Virus record (IMG/VR): IMGVR_UViG_3300037882_001770
Location: 186,001-250,000 of that record
Source of the DNA: a virus
Reading direction: 5' to 3' (one strand)
Length of the DNA stretch: 64,000 nucleotides
Numbering within the stretch: position 1 is the stretch's first letter; the number at the start of each line of letters is the position of its first letter. Positions 26,283 through 34,519 of the stretch are shown in pieces. A program made the position numbers and the translations under genes. A model generated the notes under the pieces. It ran no database searches. It saw only the letters and a program-made list of their open reading frames with translations, and had not been told where the DNA came from.

Positions 26283-26506
26283 TGAACGAGCGGATTCGAC
26301 AACTTGCTGAACAGGCTACCACTTACATTGAGCTAGTACCGGGACATAGTGGTGAAGGGTGGATCTTTGACAAAGAAAAGTTCGCCCAGTTGATTGTGGA
26401 AGAATGTGCTCGTGCTTGCTTGGCTGCTACTGAACCAGGTTCCTCTGTGCATCTAGTATCAGTGGCCTATGCTGACGCAGTCCGAGGACATTTTGGAGTT
26501 GAATGA
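26282..26506 (+). CDS. 'MNERIRQLAEQ' family small protein, copy 1 (74 aa)
   Basis: Start by TAATG overlap. Begins MNERIRQLAEQA, contains 'FAQLIVEECARACL' and ends 'HFGVE'. Two paralogues lie at 27307 and 29269. Typical of T4-like phages; function unknown. Confidence 0.65.
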   Translation: MNERIRQLAEQATTYIELVPGHSGEGWIFDKEKFAQLIVEECARACLAATEPGSSVHLVSVAYADAVRGHFGVE

Positions 26507-26931
26507 TGAGAGCAAGTAATCCAATCGAAACCTTGTCCCATTGTATGGCGCATGCTGTATATGAAGGGTTTCCTGAATTTGAGTACCAAGACCGTGATTG
26601 GTCGCAAGGTTATCAACCAGGAGTTGAACCAACATATATCACGAAGAAACGCAAACACATTGCGTATGATGTGACTGTATATGCCATGTTTCCACAAACG
26701 TGGGGTTCTACCGCATTGGGCTTTGGTGGTCTTGGTGGACAAGCAATCACTGATGCATACACTGTGGTATTAGAATCTCACCAAGGTGGAGGATATTGCG
26801 TATACTTTGGTGGTCGTTTTGCATATAGAATTAAACGACCATATGGCAAATTTTGGGATGATATTCAGACACAAAGTTTGAATGGTGTTGCTGGTGCCAA
26901 GAAAATGTATGAAAGTGCAGTTGAAGAATGA
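26503..26931 (+). CDS. Hypothetical protein (142 aa)
   Basis: Contains 'DVTVYAMFPQTWGSTALGFGG' and 'YCVYFGGRFAYRIKRP', an aromatic-rich alpha/beta protein known from other phages as an uncharacterised conserved gene. 4-nt overlaps at both ends. Confidence 0.6.
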   Translation: MMRASNPIETLSHCMAHAVYEGFPEFEYQDRDWSQGYQPGVEPTYITKKRKHIAYDVTVYAMFPQTWGSTALGFGGLGGQAITDAYTVVLESHQGGGYCVYFGGRFAYRIKRPYGKFWDDIQTQSLNGVAGAKKMYESAVEE

Positions 26932-27134
26932 AAAAATCTTACACTCTTGTCTCTAACTCTAAGGCAAAGAAGCCTTATGTTATTGGGCATTATGCCACGA
27001 TGAAGGATGCTGAAAACGCACTTGAACTCTATGAGCGTAAACGTGCCAACTCACTGGAACTACAGCGTAAGTATCCAGGACAGGGTATAGAAGAGTTATA
27101 CTGTGATTTGAAAATTATCGGAGTTGAAGAATGA
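26928..27134 (+). CDS. Hypothetical protein (68 aa)
   Basis: Reads MKKSYTLVSNSKAKKPYVIG then a helical segment (KDAENALELYERKRANSLEL). Short alpha/beta protein coupled by ATGA overlaps. Unknown. Confidence 0.55.
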   Translation: MKKSYTLVSNSKAKKPYVIGHYATMKDAENALELYERKRANSLELQRKYPGQGIEELYCDLKIIGVEE

Positions 27135-27310
27135 ACTTTGGCTACATAATCGACCGGTTGCCCATCACCGTTGTGACTCTGATGTTGCTATCCGTTCCAT
27201 TTTTTGTTTACGATTTTTTACAAGCAGACAAAGCGTGTACTCAAGCAGGCGGGGTGTTGGTTAAATCCGCAGGCGGATGGATTTGTATTCGAGCGGAGGC
27301 AAAACAATGA
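27131..27310 (+). CDS. Small protein with one membrane segment (59 aa)
   Basis: Frame MNFGYIIDRLPITVVTLMLL ... AGGWICIRAEAKQ. One hydrophobic helix (ITVVTLMLLSVPFFVY) followed by a short Cys-containing tail. ATGA overlaps with both neighbours support it. Unknown function. Confidence 0.55.
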   Translation: MNFGYIIDRLPITVVTLMLLSVPFFVYDFLQADKACTQAGGVLVKSAGGWICIRAEAKQ

Positions 27311-27519
27311 ACGAGCGGATTCGACAACTTGCTGAACAATGTCGTTGGCAAGAAACTGTCACGGAAGATGGTGAAGAATGGATCCACGCACACTTTGATG
27401 AAGCCAAGTTCGCCCAGTTGATTGTTCAGGAATGTGCTGGCCTTGTAGATCATGTGCGTATGGAAGATGGAACAAACAGAGGCGATTTTATTCGCAAACA
27501 TTTTGGAGTTGAACAATGA
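27307..27519 (+). CDS. 'MNERIRQLAEQ' family small protein, copy 2 (70 aa)
   Basis: The start is set at MNERIRQLAEQCRW (ATGA overlap). Contains 'KFAQLIVQECAGL' and ends 'HFGVEQ'. Paralogue of the genes at 26282 and 29269. Confidence 0.65.
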   Translation: MNERIRQLAEQCRWQETVTEDGEEWIHAHFDEAKFAQLIVQECAGLVDHVRMEDGTNRGDFIRKHFGVEQ

Positions 27520-27887
27520 GTGAATACACACCAGACCGTTGGCTTGTTATACGAATTACCACACCCACGGAACAACTTTATAAAGTGTTTGCGGCCTGGT
27601 CCGGCGGCTACACAGGATCAGATTCATGGAAGATGAATTCGGGCATTGTGCGTGCTACCTGGGCGGATCCTTACTGGGAGTTTGATGGGTCATCTGGATC
27701 AGTATATCAGTGTCACTGGGATGGGTATGGCACCAATGGCTATGGTGGAGCGGTCTTGGACAACCTGATCAGTCAGGCTCAAGCTCAAGGCATTCAGATT
27801 GAAGTCATGGATGGAGAAACTGACTGGGCACAACTACAGTATGATCCCTTGGCACAGTGGGTAGAGTCAGGAGCAAACAATGCTTAA
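27516..27887 (+). CDS. Hypothetical protein (123 aa)
   Basis: Has 'WLVIRITTPTEQLYKVFAAW' and 'GSVYQCHWDGYGTNGYGGAV', an alpha/beta protein rich in Trp and Tyr. Overlaps neighbours. Conserved-looking phage accessory protein, unknown. Confidence 0.58.
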   Translation: MSEYTPDRWLVIRITTPTEQLYKVFAAWSGGYTGSDSWKMNSGIVRATWADPYWEFDGSSGSVYQCHWDGYGTNGYGGAVLDNLISQAQAQGIQIEVMDGETDWAQLQYDPLAQWVESGANNA

Positions 27888-28065
27888 ATGGTTGCGTTAT
27901 AGTGGTGCCAGTCTGGTAATAACAGTTAATCCACTACACTGGCGTTGGGTTCCACAAGCAGGACAGGTATTTACAACCGAGTGGGCCACGCCCAATGAAC
28001 AGACCTGGCAGGCAAGTTGGTTATTTTTGACTGTGAGAATTTGGATCGATGACGGGAGTTGGTAA
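27880..28065 (+). CDS. Hypothetical Trp-rich protein (61 aa)
   Basis: MLKWLRYSGASLVITVNPLHW then 'WLFLTVRIWIDDGSW'. Two hydrophobic beta or amphipathic segments, perhaps membrane-associated. 8-nt overlap upstream and a TAATG overlap downstream. Confidence 0.52.
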   Translation: MLKWLRYSGASLVITVNPLHWRWVPQAGQVFTTEWATPNEQTWQASWLFLTVRIWIDDGSW

Positions 28066-28268
28066 TGGCAGAAATAGCACTGAATCGCAGACAGTTGGAA
28101 AAACTGTTTGAAATAACCCGGCACTTTCACGAGGTGGAATGGTTTACTGTGGAGACTGATGACACCAGCGGCATTGGCACCGGAATTGTGGTCAAGTTCA
28201 ACGCATTTGGCGACACGGATAAAGACACCGACACTACTGTGAACATAACTGATGTGAGTACTTGGTAA
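28065..28268 (+). CDS. Hypothetical protein (67 aa)
   Basis: The start is the TAATG ATG (MAEIALNRRQLEKLFEI). A helix is followed by a short beta region with an acidic loop (FGDTDKDTDTTVNI). Unknown. Confidence 0.52.
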   Translation: MAEIALNRRQLEKLFEITRHFHEVEWFTVETDDTSGIGTGIVVKFNAFGDTDKDTDTTVNITDVSTW

Positions 28269-28492
28269 TGAAGATTGAATCTGCAGACGGACAAGAAGGC
28301 ATACTAATCTGGTGTGGCGGCGACCGCTATGTGTTTAGAGTCTACACTGCACCACCAGAAGAATTTGTGGATTATGACATCTGCCACACAGACATGCGTG
28401 TGGTAATTCGAGATTTTGATGCATATTTTTACACAGATGACAATGGAGCCCGTGTGGATCATAGTCCTGTTACCTTAGGGATTAATCTGTAA
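28268..28492 (+). CDS. Hypothetical protein (74 aa)
   Basis: MKIESADGQEGILIWCGGDR then 'YVFRVYTAPPEEFVDYD'. Beta-rich, acidic. TAATG at both ends. Unknown. Confidence 0.52.
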   Translation: MKIESADGQEGILIWCGGDRYVFRVYTAPPEEFVDYDICHTDMRVVIRDFDAYFYTDDNGARVDHSPVTLGINL

Positions 28493-28869
28493 TGGGCATG
28501 TTTGATCATGTTCTCTACCAAGGTCGTGAGTATCAGACCAAGGATACACCTGAGCAGATGTTGGACAATTATAAAATTGAACAGGATGCAGAATCGGGTG
28601 AGTGGCATCTGTGGCATGAAGAATACGACGCTGAATGGATTCAGGATGATGGCCAACTGTTTGGTGGCAGCATCAAGCAGAGCAATCATCGTTGGGTGCT
28701 CTGTACAGACTTTGATGGTGAAATACGTTTTTACTATTATCGTAGCCATGAGGATCAGGAAGAATACCGAGCCCTGTTTATGGACGGACGCATGTTAAAA
28801 ATACGTTTGACCAGTGAACCACTCACTGACTGGTTGGTCAAGGGCATGGAAGAACGAGGAATTAAATGA
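28492..28869 (+). CDS. Hypothetical protein (125 aa), conserved phage type
   Basis: Starts MGMFDHVLYQGREYQTKDTP, a beginning shared by an uncharacterised family in many phages. Aromatic, acidic middle (EWHLWHEEYDAEWI) and beta strands (GEIRFYYYR). Unknown function. Confidence 0.62.
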   Translation: MGMFDHVLYQGREYQTKDTPEQMLDNYKIEQDAESGEWHLWHEEYDAEWIQDDGQLFGGSIKQSNHRWVLCTDFDGEIRFYYYRSHEDQEEYRALFMDGRMLKIRLTSEPLTDWLVKGMEERGIK

Positions 28870-29063
28870 AACAGTGGATTGGTCGTGTGGTCAGCGAAGT
28901 GCTATTTTATCTAGGACATTGGATACATTTTCCAATGATTTGGTTTGATTGGGCTTGGATGCATCGCCCCTACAGTTATTTAATGACCTGGAGTCATGAC
29001 GTGCAAGTCTGGGCCGGAACCGACGGCCCCTGGGGTCCTGATACAACAAAGGATGTAGAATGA
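28866..29063 (+). CDS. Hypothetical Trp-rich protein (65 aa)
   Basis: MKQWIGRVVSEVLFYLGHWI then 'WFDWAWMHRPYSYLMTW'. An amphipathic/hydrophobic N-terminal half suggests membrane association. ATGA overlaps. Unknown. Confidence 0.52.
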   Translation: MKQWIGRVVSEVLFYLGHWIHFPMIWFDWAWMHRPYSYLMTWSHDVQVWAGTDGPWGPDTTKDVE

Positions 29064-29272
29064 AGTGGTTACACGTGCGACGCCAAGAAGGCGAATGGTT
29101 AAACTATGGATTAACCTTTTATCCGCTATCCGACAAGCATAGCATTGGGTTTATGTTTAGAACCGAAGAGCGATATTTTAGACTACGCTACAGCAAAAAG
29201 GTTAGGAAATGGTTTTGGCAATATGTGCGTCTAGAACCAAAAGCATGGCGTATATTGAAAGGTGAAGAATGA
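29060..29272 (+). CDS. Hypothetical protein (70 aa)
   Basis: Basic beta-rich protein with 'IGFMFRTEERYFRLRYSKK', a distant echo of the aromatic-F...D-A...F-x-L-x-W tail family. ATGA overlaps both sides. Unknown. Confidence 0.52.
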   Translation: MKWLHVRRQEGEWLNYGLTFYPLSDKHSIGFMFRTEERYFRLRYSKKVRKWFWQYVRLEPKAWRILKGEE

Positions 29273-29499
29273 ACACTCGAATACAAAAACTAATGGATCG
29301 AAGCTTTACCGACGAACAGGGTGAACGATTCGATCCCGAACGATTTGCCAAATTGATTGTGCAGGAATGTGCTATTTTTGGTATGGTCATAACCGATGAT
29401 CACTTTGATGTCGATGCTTTATACAAGCATTTTGGCATGGACAACAATCCGTTACCAGGTCGGTCTACCTATCCTGGCCCACAATGTTCGCCCCCATAA
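29269..29499 (+). CDS. 'MNERIRQLAEQ' family small protein, copy 3 (76 aa)
   Basis: MNTRIQKLMDRSFTDEQGE, then 'RFAKLIVQECAIFG' and 'YKHFGMD', matching the two other copies. Its tail is longer and Pro-rich. Unknown function. Confidence 0.62.
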   Translation: MNTRIQKLMDRSFTDEQGERFDPERFAKLIVQECAIFGMVITDDHFDVDALYKHFGMDNNPLPGRSTYPGPQCSPP

Positions 29500-29514
29500 T
29501 CCAAGGAAAATAAA

Positions 29515-29619
29515 ATGGAAATTACTCAACTCACTCTAGGCATTGTAACCTTCACTGTAGCTATTGTTACTCTGCTTGTTATTATTATTTTTAGCCGTTG
29601 GCCCAACCGAAAGGACTGA
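29515..29619 (+). CDS. Short single-TM peptide (34 aa)
   Basis: Frame MEITQLTLGIVTFTVAIVTL plus 'LVIIIFSRWPNRKD'. One membrane helix with a basic tail. RBS AAGGAAAAT. Lies 1 nt before the next membrane gene. Confidence 0.5.
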   Translation: MEITQLTLGIVTFTVAIVTLLVIIIFSRWPNRKD

Positions 29620-29620
29620 C

Positions 29621-30007
29621 ATGTTTACTATATTCAAATTCTTCTGGTCATTGTCCCAGTCATCATGGGATATCATGAATCCTAATCATAATCCTCTGCG
29701 TCTTGCTCCGCCACACATCAAATACTTTGCCTCAATCTTGTTAGGTTGTTTTTGGAGTCTGGCATTTGGTATCTATGCTGGTGAACTCTACTATATCGGC
29801 TACAACATGTTTGGACACATTGCTGTCATCAGCATGGTGTTTGTGACCTGGCTAGTGTTCGCTCAGTTTAAGAAAACATATGGATCTGGTTCATATCCAC
29901 TTATGCGTGCTCCAGATCGCTCCAGTCGCTGTGATGAACTCACTGACGAACAGCGACAACAAGCTGTTGCTCGTGCTGATCAACTGCTGTTGACAAATAA
30001 AAATTAA
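29621..30007 (+). CDS. Membrane protein (128 aa)
   Basis: The start is set at MFTIFKFFWSLSQSSWDIMN. Two TM segments (about residues 33-55 and 63-82: YFASILLGCFWSLAFGIY; FGHIAVISMVFVTWLVFA), then a polar tail. Unknown function. Confidence 0.58.
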   Translation: MFTIFKFFWSLSQSSWDIMNPNHNPLRLAPPHIKYFASILLGCFWSLAFGIYAGELYYIGYNMFGHIAVISMVFVTWLVFAQFKKTYGSGSYPLMRAPDRSSRCDELTDEQRQQAVARADQLLLTNKN

Positions 30008-30024
30008 TTCTTAAGGAAAACAAA

Positions 30025-30498
30025 ATGTTTAGAAAATTTAACAACATGCGTAATTATTGGAACAGCCTGCCAGATCTGGCTTTGGCTCACTTCTTACTGA
30101 GAATCCCCCTGGCCGTGGTGTTCATCACACAAGGCATCAGCAAGTTGCCGTTTGATCCAACAGGTGGTGAAGCATTTGGACTCATACCCCTGGTCTGGTG
30201 GGTGGTAGTCTACGGTGAAATTGCAGCCGGTATTGGTTTGTTAGTAGGCGGCCTGGCCACCCTGCCCAGAATACAGGACATACCCCTGGTGGCCGAACTG
30301 GGCGACATGCTTACTCGATTCTGCGGTATCACCATGTGCTGTGTGGTCACAGGTGTGATCTGGGTAGTGAGCAAGCCCGAAAGTCTTTGGGCATTTGTGC
30401 TGTATGATAACCTGCACTTGTTTTTATGGGTAGGTGGTCTTTATTTTGCTCTAAGAGGCAACTGGGCTGTGGCTGTGAAAAAGACACTGGGCAGTTGA
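30025..30498 (+). CDS. DoxX-family membrane protein (157 aa)
   Basis: Four TM segments. The first has the DoxX signature 'LLRIPLAVVFITQGISKL', then 'GEIAAGIGLLVGG'. DoxX proteins are quinone- or thiol-linked membrane proteins with roles in redox balance. RBS AAGGAAAAC. It adds to the redox genes in this genome. Confidence 0.72.
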   Translation: MFRKFNNMRNYWNSLPDLALAHFLLRIPLAVVFITQGISKLPFDPTGGEAFGLIPLVWWVVVYGEIAAGIGLLVGGLATLPRIQDIPLVAELGDMLTRFCGITMCCVVTGVIWVVSKPESLWAFVLYDNLHLFLWVGGLYFALRGNWAVAVKKTLGS

Positions 30499-30523
30499 CC
30501 ACTATATTGTAAAGTGTTATAAT
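30495..30523 (+). promoter_or_regulatory. Sigma70-like promoter
   Basis: TTGACC, 17-bp spacer, TATAAT, upstream of the 241-aa gene at 30551, overlapping the DoxX stop. Confidence 0.68.
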
Positions 30524-30550
30524 GTTGCATAATCAAAGGATCCGCCCTAC

Positions 30551-31276
30551 ATGAAAATCTATAAATCTTGCTACAGAAATCATTGGATTTCTCCCTACAC
30601 CATCATTGACTATGTGTTCTTTTGGACTGACTGGAGCCGGTGTAGTCGTAACAGCACTTTACAAACAGCTATCGACGAGGCCGAAGGCAAATACAAGTAC
30701 ATAGAACATCCTGAGTGGGTGGACCGCTGGGCTGATCGATTGAGTCCCATCAGCCGTGCCCTACAGTGGTTTTTAGATCTTGTTCACCCGCAGATCAAGT
30801 ATGTGAAAATTGATCCATGGGATACCTGGAGCATGGATCATACCTTAGCCGACATTATCCTGCCCATGCTGAAACAGTTGCAGGCAACCAAGCATGGTAG
30901 CCCCAACACCGATGACGAGGACGTGCCCGAATACCTACGCAGTCACATGGCACAGCCCAAAGAAAACGAGTGGGATACCGACAGCCTACACCATATGCGT
31001 TGGGACTGGATCTTGGCCGAAATGATCTTTGCCTTTGAGAAAAAAGCACAGGATGACTGGCAAGCTGAGTTCCACTCGGGCAAGATTGACTGGGTCCATG
31101 TGCCGGTAGATGCCAAAGGTAACGAAGTACCCAAAGGCGAACACCGTTTTTACCAAATGAAAGACGGTCCCAACCATACTCATGTGTATGATGCCGAAGG
31201 TGCCCAACGGGTGCAAGAACGCATCTCAAACGGCTTCCGCCTGTTTGGCAAATACTATGAAAATCTCTGGGACTAA
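30551..31276 (+). CDS. Conserved phage hypothetical protein (241 aa)
   Basis: N-terminus 'MKIYKSCYRNHWISPYTIID' and 'WADRLSPISRALQWFLD', then 'KIDPWDTWSMDHTLADIILPML'. I recognise this architecture as a widespread uncharacterised protein of T4-like and other phages. Acidic, His- and Trp-rich. Function unknown. Confidence 0.65.
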   Translation: MKIYKSCYRNHWISPYTIIDYVFFWTDWSRCSRNSTLQTAIDEAEGKYKYIEHPEWVDRWADRLSPISRALQWFLDLVHPQIKYVKIDPWDTWSMDHTLADIILPMLKQLQATKHGSPNTDDEDVPEYLRSHMAQPKENEWDTDSLHHMRWDWILAEMIFAFEKKAQDDWQAEFHSGKIDWVHVPVDAKGNEVPKGEHRFYQMKDGPNHTHVYDAEGAQRVQERISNGFRLFGKYYENLWD

Positions 31277-31277
31277 C

Positions 31278-31457
31278 ATGGATATCATAGTGGTTCCAGG
31301 CAACAACAAGAGTCATGATAGATTCAATGATCAATTTGCCTGGTGTGAAAAAACCTTTGGCCAGTTTAGAGATCAGTGGAACTACGATATTGTAAAAGAT
31401 GTCTACGGGTTTCGTTACGAATCAGATGCAGTTTTGTTCAAGTTAAAATGGGAGTAA
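31278..31457 (+). CDS. Small protein of the 'F-x-LKW' tail family (59 aa)
   Basis: The start is set at MDIIVVPGNNKSHDRF, just after the previous stop. Ends 'VYGFRYESDAVLFKLKWE', the C-terminal motif shared with genes at 8256, 32952 and 34503. Confidence 0.6.
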   Translation: MDIIVVPGNNKSHDRFNDQFAWCEKTFGQFRDQWNYDIVKDVYGFRYESDAVLFKLKWE

Positions 31458-31460
31458 AAT

Positions 31461-32213
31461 ATGTCTAGCACATTAATACCTACAAGAATTTATAACACCA
31501 ACACTGTTTTTGAGGTCGATGATGATTTTGATATATTACTAGAAGAAAAAACAGACCGAGCATTAAAAAAAGAAATACCTGACGCTGTTTTTAAAGATGA
31601 TCCGGTGGCTCTCAGCATTACCAGCTACCTGATCTGGATTAAAAATCCGCATCGTCGTTGGGTCACTATAGATGAAGTAGGCCAGGTTGTGCCCGAAGCT
31701 AGGGCAATGGCACACGAGTTACGCCAATATTTTCTACATCGCGGCACAATGAAAGTGCTACAAGGCCAGACTCCTACTGAATTTCAGTACAAGATGAATG
31801 CTTTCTTGAGTGATATTCGCCCACTCAAAACAGATGAACTGGGTTTGTTGTATCGCTTGCCTTACTTCTGGCAAGAGGACATGGCTCTGGATCGGGTATT
31901 TGAAGGAGCTACCGACATTACAGTTGATCACGAACCTCAGTTGCGTCACATCACAATGATAGCTCCGTTGACACCTATTCGTGAAGTGTTGAAGAGTCGT
32001 CGTAGTGGCGACATGGTTCAGTTTTGGTTTGCTAATACTGAAGGTCAACGATGTGTGTACACAGTTCGCAGTGACAACAGTCTAATCTCTGTGTTTAGAA
32101 GCCTGTACAAGCAGGAGAAACTACAGATAAAAGCTCAGGCATCGTGGCACCAATTGCCTGGCAGTCATATTAGAACTCGATTCTGGAAACTGTCAGCTTT
32201 AGAACTAGCATAA
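31461..32213 (+). CDS. Hypothetical protein (250 aa)
   Basis: Alpha/beta protein (MSSTLIPTRIYNTNTVFEVD; 'ITSYLIWIKNPHRRWVTIDEVGQ'; 'MVQFWFANTEGQRCVYTV'). The C-terminus is beta-rich. No family recognised. Coupled to the DUF2452 gene (TAATG). Confidence 0.58.
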   Translation: MSSTLIPTRIYNTNTVFEVDDDFDILLEEKTDRALKKEIPDAVFKDDPVALSITSYLIWIKNPHRRWVTIDEVGQVVPEARAMAHELRQYFLHRGTMKVLQGQTPTEFQYKMNAFLSDIRPLKTDELGLLYRLPYFWQEDMALDRVFEGATDITVDHEPQLRHITMIAPLTPIREVLKSRRSGDMVQFWFANTEGQRCVYTVRSDNSLISVFRSLYKQEKLQIKAQASWHQLPGSHIRTRFWKLSALELA

Positions 32214-32743
32214 TGGGACTAACCTTGCCACCAGACGATCCTCGCAACCCCAAGAAGAAAAAATCAAATCTTGCGGATGGTCGAACCAGTGCCGACATGG
32301 ATGTAGGCGGCAATCTAGTTGAATTTATCAACCGCAATGTCACACCATATCCCACCGAAGTTGGTGGTCCTGCGTTTGATCTGATTCCGGTTGAGAAGCA
32401 AAAAGACATCATGGTCAATGTTGCCCGTATGCACGGCCATCAAGAATATCGTCGTATCATGGAACTGGTTAGTGTACTGCAGCGACAAGCTGACGAAGTT
32501 CGTCAGCGTCTGGAAATTACCGATCTGGTACACGCAGCCAAGTACAGCTTTCAAATTTACCATGGTCAGTGCTATTGGTTAGCACGTGATCTAGCCCGTG
32601 GCGGAACCTTGTTGACCCAAACCGGTCCGACCGAATGGACCACCACTCCACCTGACTACTACGAATACATCTGCAGAGTAAAATGGCTGGGTGATTATAC
32701 CTGGATTGAAGTTGACCTAAATGGAGAAAGTGTGTTAAAATAG
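32213..32743 (+). CDS. DUF2452-family protein (176 aa)
   Basis: Signature sequence in order: 'NLVEFINRNVTPYPTEVGG', 'VEKQKDIMVNVARMH', 'EYRRIMELVSVLQRQAD' and 'FQIYHGQCYWLARD'. This family occurs in bacteria and phages with unknown function. An N-terminal basic stretch (NPKKKKSN) precedes it. Confidence 0.78.
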   Translation: MGLTLPPDDPRNPKKKKSNLADGRTSADMDVGGNLVEFINRNVTPYPTEVGGPAFDLIPVEKQKDIMVNVARMHGHQEYRRIMELVSVLQRQADEVRQRLEITDLVHAAKYSFQIYHGQCYWLARDLARGGTLLTQTGPTEWTTTPPDYYEYICRVKWLGDYTWIEVDLNGESVLK

Positions 32744-32746
32744 TAT

Positions 32747-32992
32747 ATGGATAAAGTATTTGAAGATATTGTAGCTTGGGCTGACAGAAGTGGACAGATT
32801 CGCACACCCATCGGTCTTGAAGAATTTGATCTATGGCGACACGATTATATCTGGGAAGCCTTGCATGGTCAACGCTATGGCCAGAGTTTTTGCAACAGGT
32901 TTGGCATAACCGACAACCTACTATATTATACAACCTGGCCTGCTGAACAGGTTGATGATTACATACGGAAACACTACATTGAGAGAACCTAA
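32747..32992 (+). CDS. Hypothetical protein (81 aa)
   Basis: MDKVFEDIVAWADRSGQIRT, helical and acidic with a Cys near the middle (GQSFCNRFG). The ATG follows the previous stop by a few nucleotides. Unknown. Confidence 0.52.
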   Translation: MDKVFEDIVAWADRSGQIRTPIGLEEFDLWRHDYIWEALHGQRYGQSFCNRFGITDNLLYYTTWPAEQVDDYIRKHYIERT

Positions 32993-33200
32993 GTTTCTAT
33001 ATCATTGCACAATACCCTGGATTGATCAAACCAATCCTATGTATTATTGGGACACATTGTGTGCCAATGCTATAGAATTATTTGGACTTCCGGGAGATAG
33101 GTACATAACCGATATAAGCGAGCACTCAATGACCTGGAGTTTTTGCAACCAACATGACGCATTACTTTTTAAATTAAAATTTGGGGAAACATGTCAGTAA
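32952..33200 (+). CDS. Small protein of the 'F-x-LKF' tail family (up to 82 aa)
   Basis: Ends 'WSFCNQHDALLFKLKFGETCQ', the shared tail motif. The start is uncertain: the frame could begin at TTG 32952, ATG 32955 or TTG 32979. The last gives the smaller overlap with the upstream gene. Confidence 0.55.
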   Translation: MMITYGNTTLREPKFLYHCTIPWIDQTNPMYYWDTLCANAIELFGLPGDRYITDISEHSMTWSFCNQHDALLFKLKFGETCQ

Positions 33201-33823
33201 ACGACGAAATCATTCGTGTAACTCCAATACCAGAATATTTCAACATCACATGGATGCTAGGATCTAGATGCAACTACGATTGTATGTATTGTCCGGCCGA
33301 ATTGCACGATGCTACAAGTCGGCCACACGATTTAGAAACCATGCAAAAGGCGTGGATAAACATACACTCTAAAACAACTAATAAAAACTTGCCTTACAAA
33401 ATTAGTTTCACTGGCGGTGAAGTAACTGCCAATAAAAACTTTTTATCATTGGTTGGGTGGTTAAAATCCAACTACTCTGAAATTGGAATGATATTAACGA
33501 CCACTAACGGCAGCGCCAGTAAACGTTATTACGAACAGTTGAGTCAATCAATTGATTCGATCAGCTTTAGCACTCACAGTGAGTTTATGAACGAAGCAGA
33601 ATTTTTTGACAAGGTGTTGGCAACAGATCGGTTGATGCTACGTCCAGAAAAAAGTGTTCATGTTAACATCATGGACGAATATTGGAATCAGTCACGCATA
33701 CAAATATACAAAGAATTCTTAGAAAAACACAGTATCAGTTATAGCATAAACACAATCGATTACACTAGTAAAATTAGAGAAAACATTTTGAATAACGGAG
33801 TACAAAATCTTGTCGTCACTTGA
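33191..33823 (+). CDS. Radical SAM enzyme, N-terminal part (II, frameshifted)
   Basis: 210 aa. The SAM/[4Fe-4S] motif is C27-x3-C31-x2-C34 (SRCNYDCMYCPAEL), then 'ISFTGGEVTANKNF'. This frame stops at 33823 in the middle of the fold. The missing C-terminal SPASM-like part lies in the +1 frame directly after (33810-34115). Both frames are open together only between 33792 and 33820, and an AAAA run sits there. Most likely one gene of about 310 aa broken by an indel, or a programmed shift. Confidence 0.78.
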   Translation: MSVNDEIIRVTPIPEYFNITWMLGSRCNYDCMYCPAELHDATSRPHDLETMQKAWINIHSKTTNKNLPYKISFTGGEVTANKNFLSLVGWLKSNYSEIGMILTTTNGSASKRYYEQLSQSIDSISFSTHSEFMNEAEFFDKVLATDRLMLRPEKSVHVNIMDEYWNQSRIQIYKEFLEKHSISYSINTIDYTSKIRENILNNGVQNLVVT

Positions 33824-34115
33824 AAATCATATCAACTACAACTGCGAGGTCGAAACCGTTCAGGGAAAAACATATCAAATATATGCCAACTGGCTACACA
33901 ACCATGGCCTTGACCACTGGCAGGGCTGGCACTGTTCGGCCGGCAACACACGCTTATATATTGATAAAGATCTAGTGGTGCACAGTGGAATGTGTCTGAA
34001 CGATACCCTTGGCTCTGCGCTAGACGGGTTTGATCTATTAGAACACGCTATATGTCGGCAATCTACTTGTACTGGATGTACCGATGATCTGGTCATTTCT
34101 AAACATAAATTATGA
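33810..34115 (+). CDS. SPASM-like C-terminal part of radical SAM enzyme (II)
   Basis: 101 aa in a different frame. 'WQGWHCSAGNTRLYIDKDLVVHSG' with further Cys (C-x5-C-x2-C: CRQSTCTGC) is the auxiliary-cluster pattern of SPASM domains. As an independent gene it would begin at a TTG with no ribosome site, so it is more likely the second half of the 33191 gene. Confidence 0.7.
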   Translation: MSSLENHINYNCEVETVQGKTYQIYANWLHNHGLDHWQGWHCSAGNTRLYIDKDLVVHSGMCLNDTLGSALDGFDLLEHAICRQSTCTGCTDDLVISKHKL

Positions 34116-34519
34116 ATACTAATTTTTATTTTGCTTACGGTGCCAATATGCATCCAGGACATATGCAATTTCGTTGCCCAGCGGCTCAAGCGGTAGGCGC
34201 ATTCACATTGAGAAAGTGGGAACTTAAATTTTATAGTCATGCTACAATTGAACCTAATCCTCAAGCTACGGTTGCTGGGGTTTTATGGAAAATCACCAAC
34301 GACTGCGAGTCAAGCCTTGATATGTTTGAGGGATACCCCAGTTATTATACCAAACGTACTTGGATACAAGACGAAACTCAGTTTTTCTTTTATGAGATGA
34401 CCGCACCTAAGTCGGGTAGGCCCAGTGAAGGTTATGTGCTAGACATTGCAGAAAGTTATAAGTTCTGGCAATTACCTCAAAATTTATTAATTGAATCTTT
34501 GCATGACACTATTGCGTAG
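34112..34519 (+). CDS. Gamma-glutamylcyclotransferase-like (AIG2/GGCT fold) protein
   Basis: 135 aa. The N-terminal 'FYFAYGANMHPGHM' is the family YGxN substrate loop. 'LDMFEGYPSYYTKR' supplies the expected acidic segment. These enzymes cyclise gamma-glutamyl groups to 5-oxoproline (glutathione or gamma-glutamyl-amine turnover). ATGA overlap with the preceding radical-SAM part. Confidence 0.8.
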   Translation: MNTNFYFAYGANMHPGHMQFRCPAAQAVGAFTLRKWELKFYSHATIEPNPQATVAGVLWKITNDCESSLDMFEGYPSYYTKRTWIQDETQFFFYEMTAPKSGRPSEGYVLDIAESYKFWQLPQNLLIESLHDTIA

